A stretch of 5,909 nucleotides of DNA from an uncultured Collinsella sp. (GTDB lineage: Bacteria; Actinomycetota; Coriobacteriia; Coriobacteriales; Coriobacteriaceae): NCBI GenBank assembly GCA_905204635.1, contig CAJLAN010000114.1, positions 1 through 5,909 of the forward strand. Direction: 5' to 3'. Shown piece by piece: positions 1-4,531 of the stretch. Made by a program: the position numbers and the translations under genes. Numbering within the stretch: position 1 is the first letter of the stretch; every line of letters starts with the position of its first letter. The notes beneath the pieces were generated by a model that was given only the letters and a program-made list of their open reading frames with translations, was not told the origin of the DNA and did no database searches.

Positions 1-757
1 CGCCCACATCGGAGAACTTGTACCGGCTGTAGACGTGGTGGTGCAGACCGGTGGGAACGAGCAGCTTGTTGAGCATGCCATAGATAAACAGACCGACGTT
101 GCCCGACTCCTTAATAATGCCGGCAACGGAGGAGATGGCGCCCTGAACCGGAGGCCAAACGATGCAGAAGCCAGCGCCCATGATCCAGGAAATGATGATC
201 ATGATCAGGAACGGAAAGCGAACGCCCGAGAACATCGAAAGGGCAATGGGGAACTGCTTGTTCGAGTACTTGTTGAACACGGCACCGGTGATGCAACCGA
301 GAATGATGCCGCCAAACACGCCGGTATCGAGCACCTGAATGCCCATAACGGTGGCCTGGCCGGTTCCGGTAAGGCCGAGCATACCGCTCGCATCGGCAAG
401 AGAGCCGGTGGCGTTGAGCACGATGTTGTTAGCCTGCAGGAACAGGAAGAACGACATCAGGGCGATCAGCGAAGCATGGCCCTTGTTCTTCTTTGCCATG
501 GCGCCGGCGATGCCAACGCAGAACAGAATCGAGAGGTTGTTGATGATAAACATCAGCGACTGATAGACAACGGCGCCCACAAGCTGGAACGGACCGAAGC
601 CCAGCACGGGGATCATGGCGCAGATGGTCTTGTTGGTCAGAATGATGCCCACGATGAGCAGGATGCCGGCAACCGAGAGATACATCATCGGCTGAACGAT
701 CGACTTCGCGAACACCTCCAACGGCGCTTTGAAATTGAACTTCTTTTTTGCGGTCAT
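1..757 (-). CDS. PTS sugar transporter EIIC subunit, glucose superfamily (partial; C-terminus beyond left edge)
   Basis: The product is the membrane permease of a PTS, which moves a sugar across the membrane while EIIB phosphorylates it. The 252 visible residues start MTAKKKFNFKAPLEVF and show hydrophobic segments near residues 22-41, 58-87, 95-113, 142-161 and 181-202. The sequence GMLNKLLVPTGLHHHVY (about 227-243) contains the GLHH signature of glucose/maltose/glucoside-type EIIC proteins. The ATG at 757-755 is preceded by AGGGGAG at 771-765 with 7 nt spacing, so the start is well supported. It is the third gene after EIIA and the antiterminator, separated from the latter by 99 nt. The missing C-terminal half would normally complete EIIC and often carries a fused EIIB domain; this cannot be seen. 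The sugar cannot be named from this part; glucose, maltose/alpha-glucoside or beta-glucoside are all possible. Confidence 0.93.
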   Translation of the reverse strand, partial: MTAKKKFNFKAPLEVFAKSIVQPMMYLSVAGILLIVGIILTNKTICAMIPVLGFGPFQLVGAVVYQSLMFIINNLSILFCVGIAGAMAKKNKGHASLIALMSFFLFLQANNIVLNATGSLADASGMLGLTGTGQATVMGIQVLDTGVFGGIILGCITGAVFNKYSNKQFPIALSMFSGVRFPFLIMIIISWIMGAGFCIVWPPVQGAISSVAGIIKESGNVGLFIYGMLNKLLVPTGLHHHVYSRYKFSDVG

Positions 758-764
758 AGCGGTA

Positions 765-771
765 CTCCCCT
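765..771 (-). promoter_or_regulatory. Ribosome-binding site of the EIIC gene
   Basis: On the minus strand AGGGGAG, inside a purine run GGAAGGGGAG, lies 7 nt before the ATG at 757. It is the strongest Shine-Dalgarno match in the PTS operon and fixes the EIIC start. Confidence 0.75.
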
Positions 772-796
772 TCCTTTTCCGCAAATTAAGACAGAT

Positions 797-849
797 GTGC
801 CCTGGGCAAGACCGTAAGCCTTGCCTTATACCAATCGATGTGTGGGCAC
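797..849 (-). other. Nested inverted repeats between the antiterminator and EIIC genes
   Basis: On the minus strand GTGCCC (849-844) can pair with GGGCAC (802-797). Inside that, GGCAAG (825-820) can pair with CTTGCC (810-805) across a 9-nt loop. No T-run follows, so this is not a normal intrinsic terminator. It could be an mRNA processing or stability element, or a second regulatory hairpin that sets EIIC expression apart from the two upstream genes. Only the pairing is seen; the role is unknown. Confidence 0.4.
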
Positions 850-856
850 GTTATGC

Positions 857-1711
857 CTAGAGACCAGGTTCTCCAAGCAGGTTAACAATGTGATATGCGA
901 GATAGCTCTTCTCGGCATTGGTAACGACAACGTTATAGGTAGACGACAAGTGAGCGGCTATAGCGTCCGCGCACGAGAATGCGCACGGATACGCCGTTTC
1001 ATCGATTCGGAACAGTGCGTCTCCGTTGATTTGCCCTGCCGTAGGATCGAGCGCTCGCTGTGCGAAAAACTGCAGGTGACGAACGAAACGTTCGTAAGGC
1101 AGCGAGGTGTCGTCGAGGGTCGTGGCATAGCGCTCAGAAACAATCGCGAGCACGTCGCGAACAAGCTGGACCGAAACGATCAGACGATCAGAGCGTTGCG
1201 GCATGGTGGCGTTGACGATATGCAAGGTAATGAAACCCTGCTCTTCTTCGCTCATCTGGATGCCCATATACTCCTTGATAATCTGCAGCGCACGGCCCGC
1301 AAGTGCATACTCCTTGCGATAGAACTGCTGGATCTCGAGCAGCAACGGATTCTCACAGGGGACGCCCTTGCGCTCGCGCTCCAAAGCAAGGCTGATATGG
1401 TCTGCGAGAGCAATGAGAATCTTATCGTTGATGTCGGCATTGAGCTCTCGACGAAGCATCTGAACGATTTCCTCGGAAATCACGAGGTTGACGGTGGGGA
1501 TGGACTCCAAAAGATGTGCCAAGCGGTCGATCGTACGCGAGTCCTGAGAAGTTCCCTCCTGCAACGCGTAGGTCTTTTCGATCGACGCCTCGTCGATGGC
1601 ATCGCCGGCATGACGGCCAAAGCAGAGGCCTCGACCGATGACGATGAGCTCGGAGCCATCGTCCGAAGTGACCATTGCGACGTTGTTGTTAAAAACTCGC
1701 TTGATAACCAC
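857..1711 (-). CDS. BglG/LicT-family transcription antiterminator with two PRD domains
   Basis: This RNA-binding regulator would stop premature transcription termination in PTS operons when its sugar is present. The N-terminal CAT RNA-binding domain (about residues 1-55) begins MVIKRVFNNN and contains GRGLCFGR. PRD1 and PRD2 follow. The four conserved PRD histidines are all present: H105 (ADHI), H164 (ITLHIV), H212 (VRHL) and H274 (AYHIV). They sit at a constant offset of five from the LicT histidines as I recall them (100, 159, 207, 269), so phosphorylation control should be intact. The start is set at GTG 1711 because the protein then aligns with LicT from residue 1 and GGTGGG (1721-1716) lies just upstream. 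In-frame GTG codons at 1723 and 1720 would add four or three residues. It lies 18 nt after the EIIA stop. The length, 284 aa, is normal. The likely target is the leader at 2259-2359. Confidence 0.95.
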   Translation of the reverse strand: MVIKRVFNNNVAMVTSDDGSELIVIGRGLCFGRHAGDAIDEASIEKTYALQEGTSQDSRTIDRLAHLLESIPTVNLVISEEIVQMLRRELNADINDKILIALADHISLALERERKGVPCENPLLLEIQQFYRKEYALAGRALQIIKEYMGIQMSEEEQGFITLHIVNATMPQRSDRLIVSVQLVRDVLAIVSERYATTLDDTSLPYERFVRHLQFFAQRALDPTAGQINGDALFRIDETAYPCAFSCADAIAAHLSSTYNVVVTNAEKSYLAYHIVNLLGEPGL

Positions 1712-1729
1712 GGTACCCACCACAAGAAT

Positions 1730-2242
1730 TTACTCGGAAAGCCAGACGACAGGCTCTTTAACAGCAACAGGGCCGGAAGCATGCTCACGAAGAGTCGAGT
1801 TCTCCGAACGCTCACACACGATAACGAAGACCGTGGGATCAAAGCCGGCAGCGCGAACCACGTCGAAATCGACCTCGACGAGGGGCTGGCCCGCGTCGAC
1901 ATGGTCACCCTGGGCAACAAGCGCATGGAAGCCCTTGCCCTCAAGCTTAACAGTGTCGATTCCGATGTGCAGCATCACCTGAGCAGAGCTGTCGTCGGAC
2001 ATGATGCCCAGCGCGTGCTCAGTCGGAAACAGCGCCGCGACGGTGCCGGAAACAGGAGCGCACACCGTTCCCTCTTGGGGAACCACGGCAACGCCATCAC
2101 CCACCGCACGGCTGCTAAAAGCGGGGTCATTGGTTTTTTCTAGATTAACAAGCTCGCCGGAAACAGGGGCGAGGATTTCGAACTCGGAAGTCGCAGTCGC
2201 CTGCTTATCCGAGCCACCCATAAGGCGAGAAAAGAAACCCAT
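1730..2242 (-). CDS. PTS glucose-type EIIA protein (Crr-like)
   Basis: This cytoplasmic phosphocarrier accepts phosphate from HPr and passes it to EIIB. The 170-residue product begins MGFFSRLMGG and matches a stand-alone EIIA-Glc domain in length. The active-site segment VMLHIGIDTVKLEG places the phosphorylated histidine at H92, and the partner histidine lies in TEHALGI at H76, corresponding to H90 and H75 of E. coli EIIA-Glc. Conserved APVSGE and CAPVSGTV loops lie near residues 25-30 and 61-68. I chose the ATG at 2242 because AAGGGA (2257-2252) lies 9 nt before it. An in-frame ATG at 2260 would overlap that site and add six residues not typical of the family. It is the first gene of the operon, behind an attenuator-like leader. 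It may serve the EIIC encoded two genes downstream and other permeases that lack their own EIIA. Confidence 0.95.
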   Translation of the reverse strand: MGFFSRLMGGSDKQATATSEFEILAPVSGELVNLEKTNDPAFSSRAVGDGVAVVPQEGTVCAPVSGTVAALFPTEHALGIMSDDSSAQVMLHIGIDTVKLEGKGFHALVAQGDHVDAGQPLVEVDFDVVRAAGFDPTVFVIVCERSENSTLREHASGPVAVKEPVVWLSE

Positions 2243-2251
2243 GGTGACATG

Positions 2252-2257
2252 TCCCTT
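2252..2257 (-). promoter_or_regulatory. Ribosome-binding site that decides the EIIA start
   Basis: AAGGGA on the minus strand ends 9 nt before the ATG at 2242. It lies within the first codons of the longer alternative reading from 2260, which argues for the shorter EIIA protein. Confidence 0.6.
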
Positions 2258-2258
2258 C

Positions 2259-2330
2259 ATAAATATAGCCCAACCAAAATCAATCGAATGCGCCCATTGA
2301 GACGCACCCGTTCAAAGACTTTGGTTAGGC
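2259..2330 (-). terminator. Leader terminator-like hairpin of the PTS operon
   Basis: On the minus strand GCCTAACCAAAGTC (2330-2317) pairs with GATTTTGGTTGGGC (2281-2268), giving 14 base pairs including two G-U wobbles. The loop contains a smaller possible stem, CGGGTGCG with CGCATTCG. TATATTTAT follows (2267-2259), a broken U-tract expected of a weak intrinsic terminator. The 5' arm shares bases with the RAT-like hairpin just upstream, so the two folds exclude each other. It ends before the EIIA ribosome-binding site. Pairing is seen directly; termination is inferred. Confidence 0.6.
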
Positions 2331-2359
2331 CCATGTCCGAGGGGACTCGGTAACCTTCC
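2323..2359 (-). promoter_or_regulatory. RAT-like antiterminator RNA element
   Basis: On the minus strand GGTTA (2355-2351) pairs with TAACC (2327-2323). An inner stem CCGAG (2350-2346) pairs with CTCGG (2341-2337) over a TCCC loop, with a 9-nt one-sided bulge ACATGGGCC. Two stems separated by an asymmetric bulge are the layout of ribonucleic antiterminators bound by LicT/SacY/GlcT proteins. The elements GGAA, TTAC, GGC and AACC appear in the same order as in known RATs, although the match is not close. The 3' half overlaps the terminator hairpin, and the operon encodes a matching antiterminator. This is inferred from layout and context. Confidence 0.5.
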
Positions 2360-2380
2360 GCATTTCTTTTTACGGGGGTT

Positions 2381-2386
2381 ATTGTA
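2381..2386 (-). promoter_or_regulatory. Candidate -10 box of the PTS operon promoter
   Basis: TACAAT on the minus strand would start transcription near 2374, about 15 nt before the RAT-like hairpin and about 130 nt before the EIIA start. No good -35 hexamer lies at 16-18 nt; TGACTA at 19 nt spacing is the best I see, so activator help is possible. Confidence 0.4.
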
Positions 2387-2421
2387 GGCAACAACAAAGC
2401 CAGAATAGTCATTAGGGGGTG

Positions 2422-2450
2422 CGGTATTTTTTCTTCGATAAACGGTATTT
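2422..2450. repeat. Pair of CGGTATTT direct repeats upstream of the PTS promoter
   Basis: CGGTATTT occurs at 2422-2429 and again at 2443-2450, 21 bp apart start to start, or two helical turns. Relative to the proposed PTS start they lie at about -48 to -76, where an activator could bind the same face of the helix. The repeat is seen; binding is speculative. Confidence 0.3.
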
Positions 2451-2453
2451 AAG

Positions 2454-2500
2454 CGGCACTTAGGGACGTTCCTTTTCTGCCGGCACTCGGGAACACTCCT
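2454..2500. repeat. Two diverged 20-bp direct repeats
   Basis: Copy one (2454-2473, CGGCACTTAGGGACGTTCCT) and copy two (2481-2500, CGGCACTCGGGAACACTCCT) match at 15 of 20 positions, and all five differences are transitions. The period is 27 bp. They abut the 144-nt palindrome and may belong to the same composite intergenic element. Confidence 0.5.
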
Positions 2501-2505
2501 CACTC

Positions 2506-2649
2506 TGGTGCATTGGGGACAGGTTACTTTGCACCAATCATGAGTTGCGGTGAAATAGGGACTGCAAAGCCGCTCAAAAGGCCAAAACAGTCCGTATTCC
2601 ACCGCAACTTCAAGACGTTGATGCAGATTAACCTGGCCCCATTGCACCA
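2506..2649. repeat. 144-nt near-perfect palindrome (MITE- or REP-like intergenic element)
   Basis: The segment folds back on itself almost end to end. The outer arms start TGGTGCATTGGGGACAGG (2506-2523) and end with the near-complement CCTGGCCCCATTGCACCA (2632-2649). Pairing continues with few mismatches through about 2538/2617. A second stem of 21 positions, 2544-2564 with 2588-2608, has two mismatches and a 23-nt loop. The element lies 12 nt after the ferredoxin stop codon, so it could terminate or protect that mRNA. No clear target-site duplication or transposase gene is seen. The inner GCGGTG...TATTCCACCGC core recurs at 5271-5331, which points to a dispersed repeat family. Confidence 0.7.
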
Positions 2650-2661
2650 ATTTCGTATGCG

Positions 2662-3423
2662 CTAGATAAAGAGCTCGCATTCCTTCCGCACGACGCAAAC
2701 CTTGCTCAGCATCTGGGAAACAGCGGATAGCTTGTTGGGATCAAGCTTGCGAGCGCCTCGCGGACATACGGCGATGCAGCGCATGCAGGAGATGCACGCC
2801 TCGCCAGCTGCTCGCTTGGGGTCGCCCTTGTCGATAGCACAAACGGGGCACGCCGCGGCGCATGCACCGCAGGAGACGCAATCCCCTGTTGCCTCGGGTG
2901 CCATGCGGCGACCTCCAGCTTGTTTATAAGGACGATTGCCGGGGATAGAGGGCTCGGACGCATCCTCAGCCAACAGCTTTTGCTGAATTTGCTGCGCAAA
3001 CTCTGCGAGCTGCGCCGCATCCTGCGCATCCGGTCGCCCAGCAGCAAACTGACGAGCAACGGAATGTTCTGCAATGGCTGCAACTGCCGCGATCACCCGG
3101 AATCCCGCATACTTCGCAACGTCCTCCAGCTCTACGAGCGTGTCCTCAAACGCGCGGTTTCCGTATACACAAACCAAAACAGCCCGAGCCCCGTTGCCGC
3201 GCACCATGCCCAACCGGTCAGCCACCACAGCCGGGATTCTACCGGCATACGCCGGCACAGAGATTACGGCCACGTCGTCCTCAGTCATCGAGACAGCGCT
3301 GAAATCTAGCCCGCTATCGGTCAGATCGACGGTAACAGTATTCTTGTCCAGCGCTCCAGCCACAAGGCAAGACACCTTCTCCGTTCCACCCGTCGGACTA
3401 AACACAATTTCGAATACGCTCAT
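2662..3423 (-). CDS. EFR1-type flavodoxin-ferredoxin fusion (iron-sulfur protein)
   Basis: This is a cytoplasmic electron carrier of 253 aa. The N-terminal flavodoxin-like half has the FMN phosphate loop SPTGGTEKV (residues 9-17) and a VPAYAGRIP segment (56-64). The C-terminal part has two 4Fe-4S motifs: C182-C185-C188-C192-P (CVSCGACAAACP) and C210-C213-C216-C220-P (CISCMRCIAVCP). The spacing is that of 2[4Fe-4S] bacterial ferredoxins, with an additional cysteine at 195. EFR1-family proteins with this layout are common in anaerobes, but their redox partner is generally unknown. The ATG at 3423 has an AGGGGGAGGG ribosome-binding site (3440-3431) 7 nt upstream. It appears to be transcribed alone, divergent from the ECF genes, with a strong palindrome after its stop. 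No neighbour suggests a specific partner reductase. Confidence 0.92.
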   Translation of the reverse strand: MSVFEIVFSPTGGTEKVSCLVAGALDKNTVTVDLTDSGLDFSAVSMTEDDVAVISVPAYAGRIPAVVADRLGMVRGNGARAVLVCVYGNRAFEDTLVELEDVAKYAGFRVIAAVAAIAEHSVARQFAAGRPDAQDAAQLAEFAQQIQQKLLAEDASEPSIPGNRPYKQAGGRRMAPEATGDCVSCGACAAACPVCAIDKGDPKRAAGEACISCMRCIAVCPRGARKLDPNKLSAVSQMLSKVCVVRKECELFI

Positions 3424-3430
3424 CTAGACA

Positions 3431-3440
3431 CCCTCCCCCT
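3431..3440 (-). promoter_or_regulatory. Ribosome-binding site of the ferredoxin gene
   Basis: AGGGGGAGGG on the minus strand lies 7 nt before the ATG at 3423. It is a strong Shine-Dalgarno match and fixes the start. Confidence 0.75.
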
Positions 3441-3480
3441 ACGCTCAGCAACGCGTCAAGCCGTTTTCACATCCAGCCAG

Positions 3481-3510
3481 AGTATACGGCACGTGGGGTC
3501 CCCGTTTTAA
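3481..3510 (-). promoter_or_regulatory. Probable promoter of the ferredoxin gene
   Basis: On the minus strand the -10 box is TATACT (3486-3481), with a weak -35 TTAAAA (3510-3505) at 18 nt spacing. This predicts a start near 3474 and a 50-nt leader. The spacer holds two palindromes, GGGGACCCC (3503-3495) and CACGTG (3495-3490), that could be an operator. Confidence 0.45.
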
Positions 3511-3536
3511 TGCACCAAGCACCCCAATGCACCCAC
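3505..3536 (-). repeat. Fragment related to the outer arm of the 144-nt palindrome
   Basis: The minus strand reads GGTGCATTGGGG at 3534-3523, identical to plus-strand 2507-2518 at the outer edge of the palindrome. A second GGTGCATT follows about 16 nt later (3516-3509). It may be a decayed copy of the same element, now next to the ferredoxin promoter; chance is not excluded. Confidence 0.35.
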
Positions 3537-3559
3537 CCTACGCTGTCTGCCTCTTCATT

Positions 3560-3591
3560 TTGCATAAATTATGGTACAGATTGTATATATT
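3560..3591 (+). promoter_or_regulatory. Candidate promoter reading toward the ECF genes
   Basis: TTGCAT (3560-3565) is followed after 18 nt by TATATA (3584-3589), inside the AT-rich stretch TTGTATATATTTA. Transcription would start near 3597, leaving a leader of about 265 nt before the ABC ATPase ATG at 3862. A leader this long could carry a regulatory RNA, but I recognise no known riboswitch class in it. Confidence 0.45.
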
Positions 3592-3633
3592 TACGGAATA
3601 CCGCTGTGTTCTCCTGAGGTACCCCATCCTGGC

Positions 3634-3869
3634 CCGTGCAAAAAACGGAGTATTCTGCAACGTGACCACGCTAGCACCGCCGCGGGTGGGCAAAACTGTA
3701 GGGCGCCGTATCATTCTAAGTCCCGACATGGCGAAAATACGCGCCCCTGCTCCGGAAAACGGCGAAATCTGACTCAGAACGCTCGCCAGGGATATCCGAA
3801 GGCCACCGTTGGCGACGTCGAATCATATGCAGACAACTCGAACTGCAGAATACTCCAAAAAATGCACGG
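3634..3869. repeat. 236-bp segment bounded by inverted 26-bp repeats
   Basis: The left repeat (3634-3659) and the reverse complement of the right repeat (3844-3869) share the 13-mer TGCAGAATACTCC and the 6-mer GCACGG exactly. Only the central seven bases differ: GTTTTTT against AAAAAAT, almost flipped relative to each other. The left copy is also a pseudo-palindrome, TGCARAAWAC with its complement. The layout resembles a small non-autonomous element with terminal inverted repeats, or a pair of operators. I see no transposase and no target duplication. The interior has no convincing gene; TCGCCA (3783-3788) can pair with TGGCGA (3810-3815). Confidence 0.55.
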
Positions 3870-4527
3870 CGGGGCGGCTACCACCCTGTCGGAAGGCTGG
3901 TTTCGCTACGATCGAGCGTCCGGCTGGGTGCTGCGCGGGCTCGATGCGTCGTTTTCGACTGGCGCGGTGCATGCGGTTGTGGGCGGTAACGGCTGCGGCA
4001 AGTCGACGATGCTTTCGGTGCTGGCCAAGACTGCCAAGCTGCAGCGTGGTCGTATGGTGCGCGGGGCGGCCTCGGCTGCGCTGCTGCCGCAGAACCCCAA
4101 GGCCCTGCTGGTTGCCGAGACGGTGCGCGACGAGCTGATGGAATGGGCCTCGACCTGCGGATATGACGAGAACTTGGCGCGGGAGCGTGCGGCGAGCTTG
4201 GGGTTGTCGGGTCTGGATGGACGCCATCCGTACGATCTTTCGGGCGGGCAGCGTCAACTGCTTGCATTGGCAAAACTGCTGCTAATCGGCCCCGAACTGC
4301 TATTGCTCGATGAGCCCACCAAGGGTCTAGACCTGTTCAGCCGCCGCATTATCGCCCGCGCCCTGCGTGGCCATGCGAAGGCTGGCGGCACCGTCATCAC
4401 GGCTACGCACGATTTGGACTTTGCCGAGCAGGTAGCCGACGACGTCGCCATGATGTTTGACGGCGAGATTGCCTGCATGGAGTCCCCGGCCGACTTCTTT
4501 GCCGACAACGTGTTCTATAGGGCGTGA
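3862..4527 (+). CDS. ECF transporter ATP-binding protein (single ABC domain, possibly truncated)
   Basis: This ATPase would power an energy-coupling factor importer. All ABC motifs are present: Walker A GGNGCGKST (41-49), Q-loop at Q77, signature LSGGQ (126-130), Walker B LLLLDEP (146-152) with catalytic E151, D-loop GLD (155-157) and H-loop H183. The 221 residues hold one domain, shorter than usual EcfA proteins of about 270-290 aa. It resembles the second half of the fused two-domain ECF ATPases of Actinobacteria; this is recalled rather than searched. The reading frame stays open back to 3571, but that part lies in promoter and repeat DNA and shows no ABC features. The ATG at 3862 is the first sensible start, yet it sits inside a 26-bp repeat and lacks a Shine-Dalgarno site. 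The S-component gene follows after 4 nt. An N-terminal deletion is likely but not proven. Confidence 0.85.
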   Translation: MHGGAATTLSEGWFRYDRASGWVLRGLDASFSTGAVHAVVGGNGCGKSTMLSVLAKTAKLQRGRMVRGAASAALLPQNPKALLVAETVRDELMEWASTCGYDENLARERAASLGLSGLDGRHPYDLSGGQRQLLALAKLLLIGPELLLLDEPTKGLDLFSRRIIARALRGHAKAGGTVITATHDLDFAEQVADDVAMMFDGEIACMESPADFFADNVFYRA

Positions 4528-4531
4528 TGGG

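Larger units (their letters stand above)
3424..3861. other. 438-bp divergent intergenic region without a supportable gene
   Basis: This stretch separates the minus-strand ferredoxin gene from the plus-strand ECF genes. It carries the ferredoxin ribosome-binding site and promoter, a repeat fragment, a plus-strand promoter candidate and most of the inverted-repeat segment. Short open frames exist (for example 3527-3772) but have no recognisable domain, no good ribosome-binding site and overlap the promoter. They are not called as genes. Confidence 0.6.

Noticed and set aside
35..817. Plus-strand open frame of 260 codons
   Set aside because: It is antisense to the EIIC gene, with a low-complexity hydrophilic product rich in His, Asp, Gly and Asn that is typical of a reverse shadow of a membrane protein.
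797..849. A second RAT in front of EIIC
   Set aside because: Stems are present, but the GGxTTGTTAC and GGCAxAACC-type conserved bases are absent and no terminator overlaps it.
821..2143. Long plus-strand open frame of 440 codons
   Set aside because: It is antisense to the antiterminator and EIIA genes, spans their gene boundary, has no recognisable domain, and arises from strong G/C third-position bias.
2312..2698. Minus-strand open frame of 128 codons
   Set aside because: It runs through the PTS leader, promoter and palindrome and overlaps the ferredoxin 3' end; no domain or ribosome-binding site.
3527..3772. Possible 81-aa small protein on the plus strand
   Set aside because: No ribosome-binding site, it overlaps promoter and repeat DNA, and it has no recognisable features.
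3571..3861. Extra 97 N-terminal codons of the ABC ATPase frame
   Set aside because: The first ATG lies in the candidate promoter, the translated part shows no ABC or other domain, and it crosses both inverted repeats. It is kept only as an open frame.
3660..3861. Cobalamin, TPP or FMN riboswitch ahead of the ECF genes
   Set aside because: None of the conserved core sequences I know for these classes can be found, so no riboswitch is called.
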